From NCBI GenBank assembly GCA_030692375.1, contig JAUYCD010000171.1, forward strand, positions 1-32,883: a stretch of DNA of 32,883 bases. The letters run 5' to 3'. Shown piece by piece: positions 13,650 through 23,320 of this stretch. Each line of letters begins with the position of its first letter. Positions within the stretch are counted from its first letter, which is position 1. Made by a program: the position numbers and the translations under genes. A model generated the notes under the pieces. It searched no databases and was not told the DNA's origin. It worked only from the letters and a program-made list of their open reading frames with translations. Source of the DNA: Candidatus Latescibacter sp. GTDB taxonomy: Bacteria; Latescibacterota; Latescibacteria; Latescibacterales; Latescibacteraceae.

Positions 13650-15332
13650 GTGAAACCTGTTTGCGGCGCTCTTTCATTCCTTTTCTTTACCATGTTCATT
13701 TCTCCCGCATTTTCGGCCACTTTGGTTATCAATGAGATAATGTTCAACCCGAACGGCAATGAAAACGCCCGTGAATATGTGGAGATCATGAACCGATCTG
13801 ATCAGCCGGTTTCGCTCGAAGGCTGCTTCATCGGACAGGGGGATTCATTCGATAAAATCATCCCCGTGCAGGGCTCGGCATGGACAGTTCCTTCAGGGGG
13901 GTACGCTCTCATCATGGATCCCGATTATTTTTCCGCCGGGGAGCCTTACGCAGGGATTCCGGCTTCGACCCCTTTCTTCACAGTTCCCGACAAGACCATC
14001 GGCTCCGGGGGGCTTTCGAACACCAATCCCAAACCTGTGTATCTGCTGTCCGCCAAAGGGGACACCCTTACGGCAGTCCGTTACCCACCGGATTGCCCGC
14101 CGGGACATTCCTGGGAACGGGTGAATCCCGGCGGTGGAGACAGCGCTGATAATTTTCGTTCCTCCCGCGATGTAGACGGCACTCCCGGAAGGGTGAATTC
14201 GGTCACTCCGCCTTCCCATAATCCCGCCCTTACCCGGGATTCTATCCGCTTCGGAGCTGCGCTACCGAAAATGGGAGAGAGCTGCGATCTTTATATCTCC
14301 TATCTGAACGGCGGGCTGTCTTCCATTTCGGGAATCAGGGTGGCGGTGCAGATTGCTCCCGATACTCCTCTTGAGAGCGTTACATTTCCCGGAGAGGTGG
14401 CGCCCGGAGAGAAATCCTCAGAACAGATTCTGCACATCTCCGCTCTGCCCGGCGGTTTTTTGCAGATACAGGCGGCGATAGATTCACCGGACAGCATGAA
14501 TTGGGCTTCCGATGATACCGTCCGGGTCGAGCTTGAGGTGCTGGTTCCGGCCGGGACGATCATCCTCAATGAAATAATGGCCGCTCCCGTCGATGGCCCC
14601 GAATGGGTGGAGATTCAGAACACCGGGACATCTCCGGTCAGCCTGTGGGGGTGGCGCATAACTGACCGAACTGGGCGGCCTTCCGAAGGGATCGGCCAAG
14701 GTGCTTTTATTCCATCTTCCGGGTATGCAGTCATTACCGGCGACCCTTCCCGGCCGGCCGTCCCTTCCGTCGCCCTGTTCATTCCGGTAAAAAAATTCCC
14801 CTCACTCAATAATGACGGCGATACCGTCATTCTTCTCGATCATACCGGCGGAATAGCTGACAGCGTATCCTATTCGGCGGCCCCGGCAGGCGTCAGCCTG
14901 GAACTTATCGCCCCAAGTCTGCGTGGAACTCCTCTGGGGTGGAACATAAGCGTCGATCCGGCGGGAAGCACACCGGGCCGCAGGAACAGCATTTTCTTTG
15001 ATCAAGGCTCCGGTGCAGGCGGCTCAACGGAAACAGGCGCTGTTCTCCTGATAGAGCCAAATCCATTCCTTGAGAAGGCCACTATTACCTATCGCCTCCC
15101 TTTTCCGCTGGCCCGTGTCCGTATGATAGTCTATGACCGCCGGGGAAGAGAGATTGCAATCATCCGTGATGCTGCGGAAAGCGGCTTCACCTGGACCGGA
15201 ACCTGGGATGGCCGCTCCGGGGGGAAGAAACTTCCGGCGGGTCCTTACATCCTGTACCTTGAGGCGCTGAATAAGACCACGGGGAAAATGACCGTGATAC
15301 GGAAGACGATAGTGGTGGCGTCCCGGCTTTGA
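13650..15332 (+). CDS. Secreted lamin-tail-domain protein with FlgD/CHU-type C-terminal domain
   Basis: 560 aa. The start is GTG at 13650, with AGAGGAG nine bases upstream; it leads straight into a signal peptide (VKPVCGALSFLFFTMFISPA, cleavage near FSA). Two lamin-tail (LTD) beta-sandwich domains follow: 'LVINEIMFNPNG...EYVEIMNRSD' near the N-terminus and 'IILNEIMAAPVDGPEWVEIQ' in the middle, with a CARDB-like segment between. The last ~95 residues ('IEPNPFLEKATITYRLPF...VYDRRGREI...LPAGPYILYLEA') are FlgD-Ig-like, as in many exported proteins of FCB bacteria, where a similar tail can serve as a secretion or anchoring signal. It is probably a cell-surface or matrix protein. The open frame extends upstream into araH, but that part overlaps a clear gene. 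Confidence 0.88.
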   Translation: MKPVCGALSFLFFTMFISPAFSATLVINEIMFNPNGNENAREYVEIMNRSDQPVSLEGCFIGQGDSFDKIIPVQGSAWTVPSGGYALIMDPDYFSAGEPYAGIPASTPFFTVPDKTIGSGGLSNTNPKPVYLLSAKGDTLTAVRYPPDCPPGHSWERVNPGGGDSADNFRSSRDVDGTPGRVNSVTPPSHNPALTRDSIRFGAALPKMGESCDLYISYLNGGLSSISGIRVAVQIAPDTPLESVTFPGEVAPGEKSSEQILHISALPGGFLQIQAAIDSPDSMNWASDDTVRVELEVLVPAGTIILNEIMAAPVDGPEWVEIQNTGTSPVSLWGWRITDRTGRPSEGIGQGAFIPSSGYAVITGDPSRPAVPSVALFIPVKKFPSLNNDGDTVILLDHTGGIADSVSYSAAPAGVSLELIAPSLRGTPLGWNISVDPAGSTPGRRNSIFFDQGSGAGGSTETGAVLLIEPNPFLEKATITYRLPFPLARVRMIVYDRRGREIAIIRDAAESGFTWTGTWDGRSGGKKLPAGPYILYLEALNKTTGKMTVIRKTIVVASRL

Positions 15333-15459
15333 TGAAAAGGGAGCAGTTGCAAAGGTCGGATAAAAAGAGTATTTTTTTACGTTTATCAGACATCGATGTA
15401 TTTTATTACGTTTCTTTTCAAAATAGATGCCGAAACGGTTGCTAAAAGATGCGCTGCGC

Positions 15460-15526
15460 TTTCATCGTTCCCGCGAAGCGGCAACAAGTTCGGCATGACA
15501 CGTGTCATCCTGAACTCGTTTCAGTA
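15460..15526. repeat. Composite palindromic repeat (copy 2, inverted)
   Basis: 'TTCATCGTTCCCGCGAAGCG', a 'GCAACAAGTTCGGC' linker, ATGACACGTGTCAT (15495-15508) and 'CCTGAACTCGTTTCAG' form the reverse complement of 4655-4757 without the nested 48-bp insert. The linker also matches the hairpin near 1792-1812. Confidence 0.7.
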
Positions 15527-15573
15527 TCTAATTCCATATTACGTTCATGATGACACGAATTTCAGGTTCATTA

Positions 15574-15674
15574 CCTCACCCCCGTCCCCTCTCCTAGTTA
15601 GGAGAGGGGTGACTCTAAACTGGCCTTATTTTCCCTCTCCTGACTAGGAGAGGGTGGCCGAAGGCCGGGTGAGG
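15574..15674. repeat. Palindromic intergenic element with CCTCACC...GGTGAGG ends (copy 2)
   Basis: Inverted ends CCTCACC (15574-15580) and GGTGAGG (15668-15674). Inside is an 11-bp stem CCCCTCTCCTA/TAGGAGAGGGG (15586-15596 / 15599-15609) and a second similar hairpin from about 15633. It is related to 9314-9444 by its ends and CT-rich hairpins. It sits immediately upstream of the SDR gene and could affect its mRNA. Confidence 0.6.
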
Positions 15675-15695
15675 TTTTTATAAGGAGGATGTGCC

Positions 15696-16493
15696 GTGGA
15701 TTTACGGTTGAAAGACAAGGTGGCGCTGATCACCGGCGGAACGAACGGTCTGGGTTTACGGACCGCCCGGGCGTTTGCACAGGAGGGCGCCCACGTGAGC
15801 GTCTGCTCCATCGACCCGGAGGAGGTGCTTTCGCGGGTGGAGAACGAGCTGAAAACATACGGGGTTCAGGCGGCGGCGCTCAAGGCGAATGTCTGCATCG
15901 CAGAACAGGCAAAATATGTTGTTGAGGAGACCATAAAACGTTTCGGCGGCATCGATATCCTCATCAACAATGTCGGGAAACGTTTCGGCGACAGCCTGTT
16001 TGAGGCCACAGATGAGGAGTGGTTCAAAACCTATGATTCCATCATCTTTCAGGCTATCCGCATGATCAAGCTGGTGACCCCCGAAATGCGCAGGCGCGGC
16101 GGAGGGTCCATCGTGAACATATCCTCCGTATCCGGCTGGCTGCCCCAGCTTGCGAAGGGAAGCCAGTACAGCTCATCCAAGGCGGCGCTCATCTTCCTTG
16201 CCGAGCCTCTGGCGCTGGAGCTTTGCCATGACAACATCCGGGTGAACACCATTTCGCCCGGTTCCATGATCAGCCCCGACGGCGTCTGGGAGAAATGGCG
16301 TCAGCAGCATCCCGAGGACTTCGAGACCTATGTGCGTGAGGGATTCCCCAGGGGACATCTCGGCTACCCGGAGGATATAGCCGACGTGATTGTGTTCGTT
16401 GCCTCCCCTCGGGCGCACTGGATCAATGGCCGTCACATCCCGGTTGACGGTCTTCAGCAGCCCAATCCCGCACCCGGGTACAAAAACTGGTAA
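15696..16493 (+). CDS. SDR-family NAD(P)-dependent oxidoreductase
   Basis: 265 aa, a classical short-chain dehydrogenase. The cofactor motif TGGTNGLG is at residues 13-20, NNVG at 91-94, catalytic Ser in 'NISSVSG' (about 143-144), and YSSSK with Y158/K162. 'VNTISPGSM' and the C-terminal 'WINGRHIPVDGL' are typical. The reaction is oxidation or reduction of a hydroxyl/carbonyl group; the substrate is unknown. The start is GTG at 15696 with AAGGAGGA six bases upstream. It is followed after 27 bp by the first of the large membrane/SpeE-like genes, so the two may be co-transcribed. Confidence 0.93.
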   Translation: MDLRLKDKVALITGGTNGLGLRTARAFAQEGAHVSVCSIDPEEVLSRVENELKTYGVQAAALKANVCIAEQAKYVVEETIKRFGGIDILINNVGKRFGDSLFEATDEEWFKTYDSIIFQAIRMIKLVTPEMRRRGGGSIVNISSVSGWLPQLAKGSQYSSSKAALIFLAEPLALELCHDNIRVNTISPGSMISPDGVWEKWRQQHPEDFETYVREGFPRGHLGYPEDIADVIVFVASPRAHWINGRHIPVDGLQQPNPAPGYKNW

Positions 16494-16520
16494 GAAGAAA
16501 ACGATGTAAAGGAATGCAGT

Positions 16521-19500
16521 ATGGCAAAGCACAAAGAAAGTAAAAGCAAAGCTGTATCGAAACCGGAAAAAACCAGCACATTGGCTCCTCCCTATTTCCT
16601 TGTTCTCAGCTTCTTTTTCATCTCCGGAATGACGGGTCTTATCTATGAGATTCTCTGGATCCGGATGATAGTTAAAATTATCGGGAGCTCGCCGTTCGCG
16701 GTCAGCATCGTGCTTACTGTATTCATGGGTGGTCTGGGTCTGGGGAGCTATCTGGCCAGCCGGTATATAGACCGGCATAACACTCCCCGTGAGCTGGTGA
16801 AAATATACGGCGTTCTGGAACTTGTGATCGGGGTATACGGTTTGGTTTTGCCGGTGCTGCTCATCCTTTTCAAGCCATTGTATGCATTCCTGTACAATCA
16901 CCTGTTCGGGTACTTTCTGTTCTATAATCTCCTGACTTTTTTGGGATGCTCGTTTCTGCTCATCCTGCCGGTGACCTGTATGGGCGCTACCCTGCCGGTT
17001 TTAAGCCGCTTCTATGTAACCAGGCTCTCCCGCATCGGCGCCTCGCTCGGACGTCTGTACAGTATCAATACCATCGGCGGAGCGCTCGGCGCCCTTTTTT
17101 GCGGATTTTGGATCATTAATTTCTGGGGAGTATGGGGTTCCCTGGCATTTGCCATCCTCTTGAATATCACCATAGGGCTTTCCAGCATCTATCTGGCATC
17201 AACCCTGAAAAAAGGCCCGGTTCCTTTGGCTTTCGAAGCGCCATCGGCGAACGACAAACCATACTATGCTTCGGCTATCGGCGCCGGGGCGCTGGTTATT
17301 TTCGCCGTATCCGGTTTCTGTTCCATGGCCTATGAGGTGATCTGGACAAAACTCCTTGGGCTGATTGTCGGACCTACCACTTACTCTTTTACCGTGGTGC
17401 TGGTGACCTTCATCACCGGGCTTGCGGTGGGAAGCATGCTGTTCGGATGGCTGGCCGACAGGACAGGGAAACCTGGCCCCCTCCTTCTCTTTTCCCAGAT
17501 CGCCGCGGCTTTGAGCGCTCTCTTCATCAGTCAGGTGCTGGGGAACAGCCAGGCATTCTTCGCCAAACTCATCTTCTCCTTCAAAGATAATTTCACTCTG
17601 CTCATGATGATAAAATCAGGCGCACTATTTTCCTTTATGTTCTTACCCACGGTGTTTCTCGGCGCTACATTTCCTCTGGTGGGGAAACTGTATACCCGTT
17701 CCCTCGGCTCTGTGGGAAAATCCATCGGTTTTGCCTATTCCATCAATACTGCTGGCGCGGTGCTCGGCTCATTCTGCGCCGGATTTATCCTTATCCCTCT
17801 CCTGGGAAAGGAACACAGCCTGAGTCTGCTCACTACCTTACAGCTTACCACGGTTCTGGTTGTCGGAAGCATCATGTACGCGAAAATCCTCAGGAAGGCT
17901 GCCTTGATCCCACTGGCGCTGGCTGTCCTGATAGGAGGCATGGCCGCCGTTTATTATCCGCATTGGGACCGTTTTCAGCTCTCCACCGGGAAATATCATC
18001 GGTTTAATGCTCCCTGGCTGAATGGATTGGGATGGATGGAGGCGCTGTTTAAAGGCAATGAAAAAATTGCCGCACCGCTCAAGGGGGAGTTAGTCTATTT
18101 TGGAGACGGAATAGGGGGGTTCACCACGGTAATTAAATATGTCGATTTTATCGGAAAAGTTCAATACAACCTGTACAACAGCGGCAAGGCTGATGCTTCA
18201 ACCCAACCGGCGGATATGTCCACCCAGACTCTTTTAGCACATTTCCCCCTTCTCTTCCATCCCGATCCGAAACGGGTTCTGGTGCTTGGCCTTGCAAGCG
18301 GAATTTCCGCCGGAGAGGCTCTCTTTTATCCCATCGAAAAGCTGGATGTTATCGATATCAATCAGCAGGTAGTGGCCGCAAGCGACTTTTTCCGCCCCTG
18401 GAACAACAATGTTCTGTCAAACCCGAAGACCGAACTCATCGTTCAGGACGGCCGTGCTCACATGGAATTGACCAACCGAACCTACGATGTGGTCATTTCC
18501 GAGCCTTCCAACCCGTGGATGGCCGGGTTGGCTTCCCTGTTCACCCGTGATTTCTTCGAACTGGTCAAAGACAGACTGAACAATGACGGCATTTTTGTAC
18601 AATGGCTTCATTCGTACCAGATCGACTGGGCGGATTTTGCGCTGATCGGGAGGACATTCCATCAGGTTTTCCCCAACAGCATCCTGGTCTGTACCGGCCT
18701 TTACGGTACAATTCCCGATTACATTCTGGTCGGTTTCAAAGGGAATCATGGACTGGATATACAAACAGCGGTTAAGAACTTTCCCAGCAGCCGTAAATCC
18801 GGAAATATGGTTCTCAATAATCCCCTCCTGCTCTATGCTCTCATTGTCGGCGAAAATCTGGGAAAACTATTCGGAGAGGGTCCTATCAACACCGATAATC
18901 GGCCGATGCTGGAGTTTTCAGCACCCAAGATGGTGCATACCATTGATCCCACGATCCCGTCACGGATAGCGGAGGAGGGATTGCTGAGCCGTCAAACGCA
19001 GAGCGTTGTCAGTGAAATCAATGCCAATGTGGACTCACAGATAGATAAGGCCGTTTTTACACTTTCGTTCAACAACCCCTTCAAGGATATGGTCGACCTC
19101 GCCAAAGCCACTCCGGAACAAAAAGTACGGTATGCCGCTGTTCTATCAGATTACTGCTCCAAAAACCTGGTGGAAGATTTTTCTTTCATCAGCGACCCGG
19201 AATTACTGAAAATGTGTATCATGGCGCAGATCGGGGCCATGCAGAAAAAACTCGCTGCCTCGCCGGAGAAGGACCGCCTTCTCACTCATCTGGGAAATAT
19301 GTATGGTTTATTGAAACAGCCCCAGGAATCTGCAAACATTTTCCGCCAGGCGATAGCCGCCAATCCTCGATATGACAAGGCGTACTTCAATCTGGGAATT
19401 GCCCTCTCCGAACTGAATCAACTCGATGAATCCACCAGTATGTACCGTAAGACGATTCAAATCAACCCCTCTTATGCCAGAGCATACCATAATTTGGGAA

Positions 19501-19691
19501 ACAACCTGGTCCGCCAGGGAAACCTTGGGGAAGCGGCTGAGAAATACCGTCAGGCGCTTTCCTTAGACCCCGGATATGCCCCTACTCACCGGAACCTGGG
19601 GGTTGTTCTTAAAAGATTGGGCCGGACTGCCGAAGGGGAGAGACTTATAGAAGAGGCGGCAAGAATCGGTCAAAATCCGGTGAAGATGTGA
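16521..19691 (+). CDS. Fused membrane (MFS-like) / spermidine-synthase-like / TPR protein, paralog 1
   Basis: 1056 aa. Residues about 24-475 are a polytopic membrane domain built from two similar halves: 'GMTGLIYEILWIRMIVKIIG' (36-55) parallels 'CSMAYEVIWTKLLGLIVGPT' (267-286). Residues about 520-750 form a Rossmann domain like spermidine synthase: 'VLVLGLASGISAGE' for the nucleotide, D612 in 'LDVIDINQ', D643 in 'QDGRAHME'. The catalytic Asp motif of true spermidine synthases is replaced by 'ISEPSNPW' (E661), so aminopropyl transfer is doubtful. From about 915 there are three to four TPRs ('AYFNLGIALSELNQLDESTS' and so on) for protein contacts. It follows the SDR gene by 27 bp and is followed after 36 bp by paralog 2. 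Function unknown. Confidence 0.9.
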   Translation: MAKHKESKSKAVSKPEKTSTLAPPYFLVLSFFFISGMTGLIYEILWIRMIVKIIGSSPFAVSIVLTVFMGGLGLGSYLASRYIDRHNTPRELVKIYGVLELVIGVYGLVLPVLLILFKPLYAFLYNHLFGYFLFYNLLTFLGCSFLLILPVTCMGATLPVLSRFYVTRLSRIGASLGRLYSINTIGGALGALFCGFWIINFWGVWGSLAFAILLNITIGLSSIYLASTLKKGPVPLAFEAPSANDKPYYASAIGAGALVIFAVSGFCSMAYEVIWTKLLGLIVGPTTYSFTVVLVTFITGLAVGSMLFGWLADRTGKPGPLLLFSQIAAALSALFISQVLGNSQAFFAKLIFSFKDNFTLLMMIKSGALFSFMFLPTVFLGATFPLVGKLYTRSLGSVGKSIGFAYSINTAGAVLGSFCAGFILIPLLGKEHSLSLLTTLQLTTVLVVGSIMYAKILRKAALIPLALAVLIGGMAAVYYPHWDRFQLSTGKYHRFNAPWLNGLGWMEALFKGNEKIAAPLKGELVYFGDGIGGFTTVIKYVDFIGKVQYNLYNSGKADASTQPADMSTQTLLAHFPLLFHPDPKRVLVLGLASGISAGEALFYPIEKLDVIDINQQVVAASDFFRPWNNNVLSNPKTELIVQDGRAHMELTNRTYDVVISEPSNPWMAGLASLFTRDFFELVKDRLNNDGIFVQWLHSYQIDWADFALIGRTFHQVFPNSILVCTGLYGTIPDYILVGFKGNHGLDIQTAVKNFPSSRKSGNMVLNNPLLLYALIVGENLGKLFGEGPINTDNRPMLEFSAPKMVHTIDPTIPSRIAEEGLLSRQTQSVVSEINANVDSQIDKAVFTLSFNNPFKDMVDLAKATPEQKVRYAAVLSDYCSKNLVEDFSFISDPELLKMCIMAQIGAMQKKLAASPEKDRLLTHLGNMYGLLKQPQESANIFRQAIAANPRYDKAYFNLGIALSELNQLDESTSMYRKTIQINPSYARAYHNLGNNLVRQGNLGEAAEKYRQALSLDPGYAPTHRNLGVVLKRLGRTAEGERLIEEAARIGQNPVKM

Positions 19692-19727
19692 AAACCGTAA
19701 CTGGTAAAAAGGCGAAAGGAATGCAGC

Positions 19728-22700
19728 ATGGCAAAACGCCAGGCTCAAAAAAATAAAATCCAGGCAAAATCGGAAGCGCAGGACAGGTTCAAAATACCCT
19801 ATTACCTTGTTCTGTGCTTCTTTTTCATATCCGGAATGACCGGCCTCATCTATGAGATCCTGTGGACCAGGATGATAGTTAAGATCATCGGAAGCGCCCC
19901 GTTTGCAGTGAGCATCGTACTCACCGTGTTCATGGGTGGTCTGGGGCTGGGGAGCTACCTGGCCAGCCGCTCTATCGACCGTCTGAAAACACCTGGGGCG
20001 CTGGTGAAAATTTACGGCATTCTGGAATTGACTGTCGGCGTGTACGGTCTGGTTTTGCCGGCGCTGCTCGTTCTTTTCAAACCGCTCTATGCGCTCCTGT
20101 ACAACCATCTGTTCGGGCATTTTCTGGTCTATAATCTCTTGACTTTTTTAGGATGCTCGTTCCTGCTCATCCTGCCGGTGACCTGCATGGGCGCCACCCT
20201 GCCGGTTTTGAGCCGGTTTTATGTGACCAGCCTCTCCCGGATCGGCGCCTCTCTCGGGCGCCTGTACAGTATAAACACCATCGGGGGAGCGCTCGGCGCC
20301 CTTTTCTGCGGATTCTGGATCATCAATTTCTGGGGAGTGTGGGGTTCCCTGGCTTTTGCCATACTGCTCAATACCGTCATCGGGCTTTCCAGCATCTACC
20401 TTGGTACGCGAAAACCGGGTGACGGCATCCCACGGGAAAGGGATGAGCCTTCCGGCGCCAGGCAGCCGGAGTATGCCCGGATGATTGGGATTGCGGCGCT
20501 GGTTATTTTCGCCGTATCCGGCTTCTGTTCCATGGCCTACGAAGTGATATGGACAAAACTCCTGGGGTTGATCGTCGGGCCTACCACCTACTCTTTCACC
20601 GTGGTGCTGGTAACATTTATCACCGGACTTGCAGCGGGAAGCATGTTTTTCGGATGGCTGGCCGACAGAACCGGGAAACCGGGCTTTCTCCTTGTTGCCA
20701 CCCAGATCGCAGCGGCTGTAAGCGCTCTCTTCATCAGCCAGGTGCTGGGGAGCAGCCAGACATTCTTTGCAAAACTTATTTTTACCTTTAAAGACAATTT
20801 CACCCTGCTCATGATGGTGAAATCTCTTACGCTGTTTTCGTTTATGTTATTTCCAACTTTTTTCCTTGGGGCCACGTTTCCGTTAGTTGGCAAACTCTAT
20901 ACCAGATCTCTCGACGCTATAGGAAAATCGATCGGATTTGCCTATTCGATCAACACACTCGGCGCCGTTTTGGGTTCTTTCGCAGCCGGTTTTGTTCTCA
21001 TACCGCTCCTGGGAAAGGAACACAGCCTGAGCCTGCTCGCCGTAATGCAGCTTTTCACTATCCTTATCGCCGGGGGTATCATCACGGTAACGGCCCGGAA
21101 GAAGGTAGCCTTATTGGTACCGTTAGTGCTTGCCGTTCTGCTCGGTATTATGGCCGCCGCATACTATCCGCACTGGGATCGGAGGCTGCTTTCTATCGGG
21201 AAATATCAACGGTTTGACAAACCGATGCTGAACAGTATGGGATGGTATGAGTCGCTCGGTAAAGGTAATCAAAAGATGGCCGCCAAAACGTCAGAGCAGC
21301 TGGTTTTTTTCGGGGACGGAATCGGCGGATTTACCACCGTTATGAAATTCATCAATATCGACGGGAAAATTGATTTCAGCCTTTACAACAGCGGAAAAGC
21401 GGACGCCTCAACCATGAAAATGGACATGACCACCCAGATCCTCCTGGCTCATTTCCCGCTGCTCTTTCATCAAAGCCCGAAACAGGTGCTTGTTCTCGGT
21501 CTGGCCAGCGGAATCACTGCCGGAGAAACATTATATTATCCTATTGAAAAACTGGATGTAATCGATATCAATCAGCAGGTTGTCGCTGCCAGTAACTTTT
21601 TCCGCCGGTGGAACAACAACGTGCTTTCGAATCCAAAAACCGAACTCATCGTACAGGACGGCCGCGCCCATATGGAACTGACCAGGCGGAAGTACGATGT
21701 TGTTATTTCCGAACCATCCAATCCCTGGATGGCCGGTCTGGCCACATTGTTCACCCGGGAATTTTTTGAACTGGTCAAAGAAAGACTCAATGACAAAGGC
21801 GTATTCGTACAATGGGTTCATTCATACCAGATGGATTGGGACACGTTCACTCTGATCGGCCGGACATTCCATGCCGTGTTCCCGAACTGCAAACTTGTCC
21901 GCACCTCGGATGTCTTTCCCGATTATCTGTTGATCGGTTTCAAAGGTGACGGCGGCCTGGATATGGGTACAGCGGAAAAAAACATGCAATATGCAATAAA
22001 ATCTCCCAATATGGTTCTTCTCGATCCTCGAGTGTTTTACGACCTTATCGTAAACGAAGATTTTGAAAAACTCTGCGGCCAGGGCCCGATCCATACCGAT
22101 AACCGGCCACAGTTGGAGTTTTCGGCTCCCCGGCTGATGTATCTTGAAGATTTCACCATCCGTGATAATCTGGTAAAGAAAAGATGGCTGACACCCGGAA
22201 CCGAGAGGATAATTCGCGAAGTCTATTCCGATGTCAATGCCCAGATCGATAAGGCTGTTTTAACACTTTCATTCAACACTCCGCTTCCGAACATGGTTGA
22301 TCTTTCGAAAGCATCTCCCGAACAGAAAGCGCGGTACTCCGCAGTTCTTTCCTCCTACTGCTCCGAGAACGTGGTGGAAGATTTTACCTTCATCAGCGAT
22401 CCGGAATTACAGAAAATGTGCATATCGGCCCAGATAGAAGCGATGCAGAAAAAGATCAACACCGTGCGGAATAAGGATCGTCTCTTTTCACATATTGCCA
22501 ATCTGTATAACCTGCTGAAAATGCCCCAGGAAGCGATAAGTTATTACACCCTGGCGATCGAAACCAATCCTCGCAACGAAGTTGCATATATCAATCTGGG
22601 GAATCTCCTCGCCGAACAGGATCTTTTCGATGAAGCGATCCGGATGTACCGGGAGGCGGTTCAGATCAATCCTCTCTATGCCAAATCTTTTTATAACTGG

Positions 22701-22901
22701 GGATGCCTTTTGGCCCGTCAGGGAAAACTTGTCGAAGCGGAAGAGAAATTACGCCGCGCGCTCTCCCTGGACCCTGAATTCGCCCTTTCACACCGTTCCC
22801 TGGGGGATGTTCTTACAAAACTTGGTAAATCCGCCGAAGGGAATGAACATCTCGAGGAAGCGGCGAAGCTCGGCCAGAACCAGTCAACTGCTGTAAAATA
22901 A
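19728..22901 (+). CDS. Fused membrane (MFS-like) / spermidine-synthase-like / TPR protein, paralog 2
   Basis: 1057 aa, the same architecture as its neighbours: two-half membrane domain, SpeE-like domain ('VLVLGLASGITAGE', 'LDVIDINQQVV', 'QDGRAHMEL', 'ISEPSNPWMAGLATLF') and C-terminal TPRs ('AYINLGNLLAEQDLFDEAIR'). It starts ATGGCAAAACGC with a basic, lysine-rich first 20 residues. It is the most divergent copy in its second half ('GWYESLGKGNQKMAAKTSEQ', 'YQMDWDTFTLIG'), while its first ~150 residues nearly match paralog 3 and residues about 150-225 match paralog 1. The gene closes the first part of the cluster; a HEPN-MNT pair follows. Confidence 0.9.
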   Translation: MAKRQAQKNKIQAKSEAQDRFKIPYYLVLCFFFISGMTGLIYEILWTRMIVKIIGSAPFAVSIVLTVFMGGLGLGSYLASRSIDRLKTPGALVKIYGILELTVGVYGLVLPALLVLFKPLYALLYNHLFGHFLVYNLLTFLGCSFLLILPVTCMGATLPVLSRFYVTSLSRIGASLGRLYSINTIGGALGALFCGFWIINFWGVWGSLAFAILLNTVIGLSSIYLGTRKPGDGIPRERDEPSGARQPEYARMIGIAALVIFAVSGFCSMAYEVIWTKLLGLIVGPTTYSFTVVLVTFITGLAAGSMFFGWLADRTGKPGFLLVATQIAAAVSALFISQVLGSSQTFFAKLIFTFKDNFTLLMMVKSLTLFSFMLFPTFFLGATFPLVGKLYTRSLDAIGKSIGFAYSINTLGAVLGSFAAGFVLIPLLGKEHSLSLLAVMQLFTILIAGGIITVTARKKVALLVPLVLAVLLGIMAAAYYPHWDRRLLSIGKYQRFDKPMLNSMGWYESLGKGNQKMAAKTSEQLVFFGDGIGGFTTVMKFINIDGKIDFSLYNSGKADASTMKMDMTTQILLAHFPLLFHQSPKQVLVLGLASGITAGETLYYPIEKLDVIDINQQVVAASNFFRRWNNNVLSNPKTELIVQDGRAHMELTRRKYDVVISEPSNPWMAGLATLFTREFFELVKERLNDKGVFVQWVHSYQMDWDTFTLIGRTFHAVFPNCKLVRTSDVFPDYLLIGFKGDGGLDMGTAEKNMQYAIKSPNMVLLDPRVFYDLIVNEDFEKLCGQGPIHTDNRPQLEFSAPRLMYLEDFTIRDNLVKKRWLTPGTERIIREVYSDVNAQIDKAVLTLSFNTPLPNMVDLSKASPEQKARYSAVLSSYCSENVVEDFTFISDPELQKMCISAQIEAMQKKINTVRNKDRLFSHIANLYNLLKMPQEAISYYTLAIETNPRNEVAYINLGNLLAEQDLFDEAIRMYREAVQINPLYAKSFYNWGCLLARQGKLVEAEEKLRRALSLDPEFALSHRSLGDVLTKLGKSAEGNEHLEEAAKLGQNQSTAVK

Positions 22902-23020
22902 ACCGGGGGCAGCTCATCTGATCTGATATTTAAAAGGCTTGTGAAAAGGTCTTTTATTTGATTAATTATAACTTGACAGGATACATCCATAAAAGTGGCA
23001 ATTGTTATTACAGGCATCCA

Positions 23021-23320
23021 ATGACCCCCAACATGCAACGTAAAATAACCCGTGCAGCCGCCGCATTGAAGTCATACGGTGCTATCGAGGTGTATATCTT
23101 CGGATCGCTTGCGGAAGGAACGTTCACACGGGATTCCGATGTTGACATGGCAGTGAGCGGGCTGCCGCCTGGTGTGTTTTTCAGGGCTTTGGGTCATGCC
23201 CACGAGATTCTCGGGCGGCCTGTTGACTTAATAGACCTTGATGATGGGAGTCTGTTTTCGGAATACCTGAAAAAAGAAGGGCTTCTTCTCCATGTCGACC
23301 ATATTGAGAAAAGAAATTGA
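23021..23320 (+). CDS. mntA: MntA-like nucleotidyltransferase antitoxin (HEPN-MNT system)
   Basis: 99 aa, a minimal nucleotidyltransferase. 'YIFGSLAEGTFTRDSDVDMAV' gives the complete GSx10DxD motif (G28-S29, D40, D42) that binds ATP and metal. In HEPN-MNT pairs this enzyme silences the HepT ribonuclease by adding AMP to a tyrosine. ATG at 23021 is chosen to begin close to the fold; ATG at 23033 or TTG at 22958 are also possible, and no candidate has a strong ribosome-binding site. Its last 29 bases overlap hepT, so translation is coupled. Confidence 0.88.
   Translation: MTPNMQRKITRAAAALKSYGAIEVYIFGSLAEGTFTRDSDVDMAVSGLPPGVFFRALGHAHEILGRPVDLIDLDDGSLFSEYLKKEGLLLHVDHIEKRN

Larger units (their letters stand above)
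15333..15695. other. Intergenic region with two repeat elements
   Basis: No gene is seen in these 363 bases. The content is the inverted copy of the composite repeat (15460-15526) and a second CCTCACC...GGTGAGG element (15574-15674), both listed separately. The latter ends only seven bases before the SDR ribosome-binding site. Confidence 0.5.

Noticed and set aside
16521-19691. True spermidine synthase (speE)
   Set aside because: The Rossmann core is similar, but the catalytic Asp motif is replaced by SEPSNPW in all three paralogs and the protein is fused to membrane and TPR domains, so no speE symbol was given.
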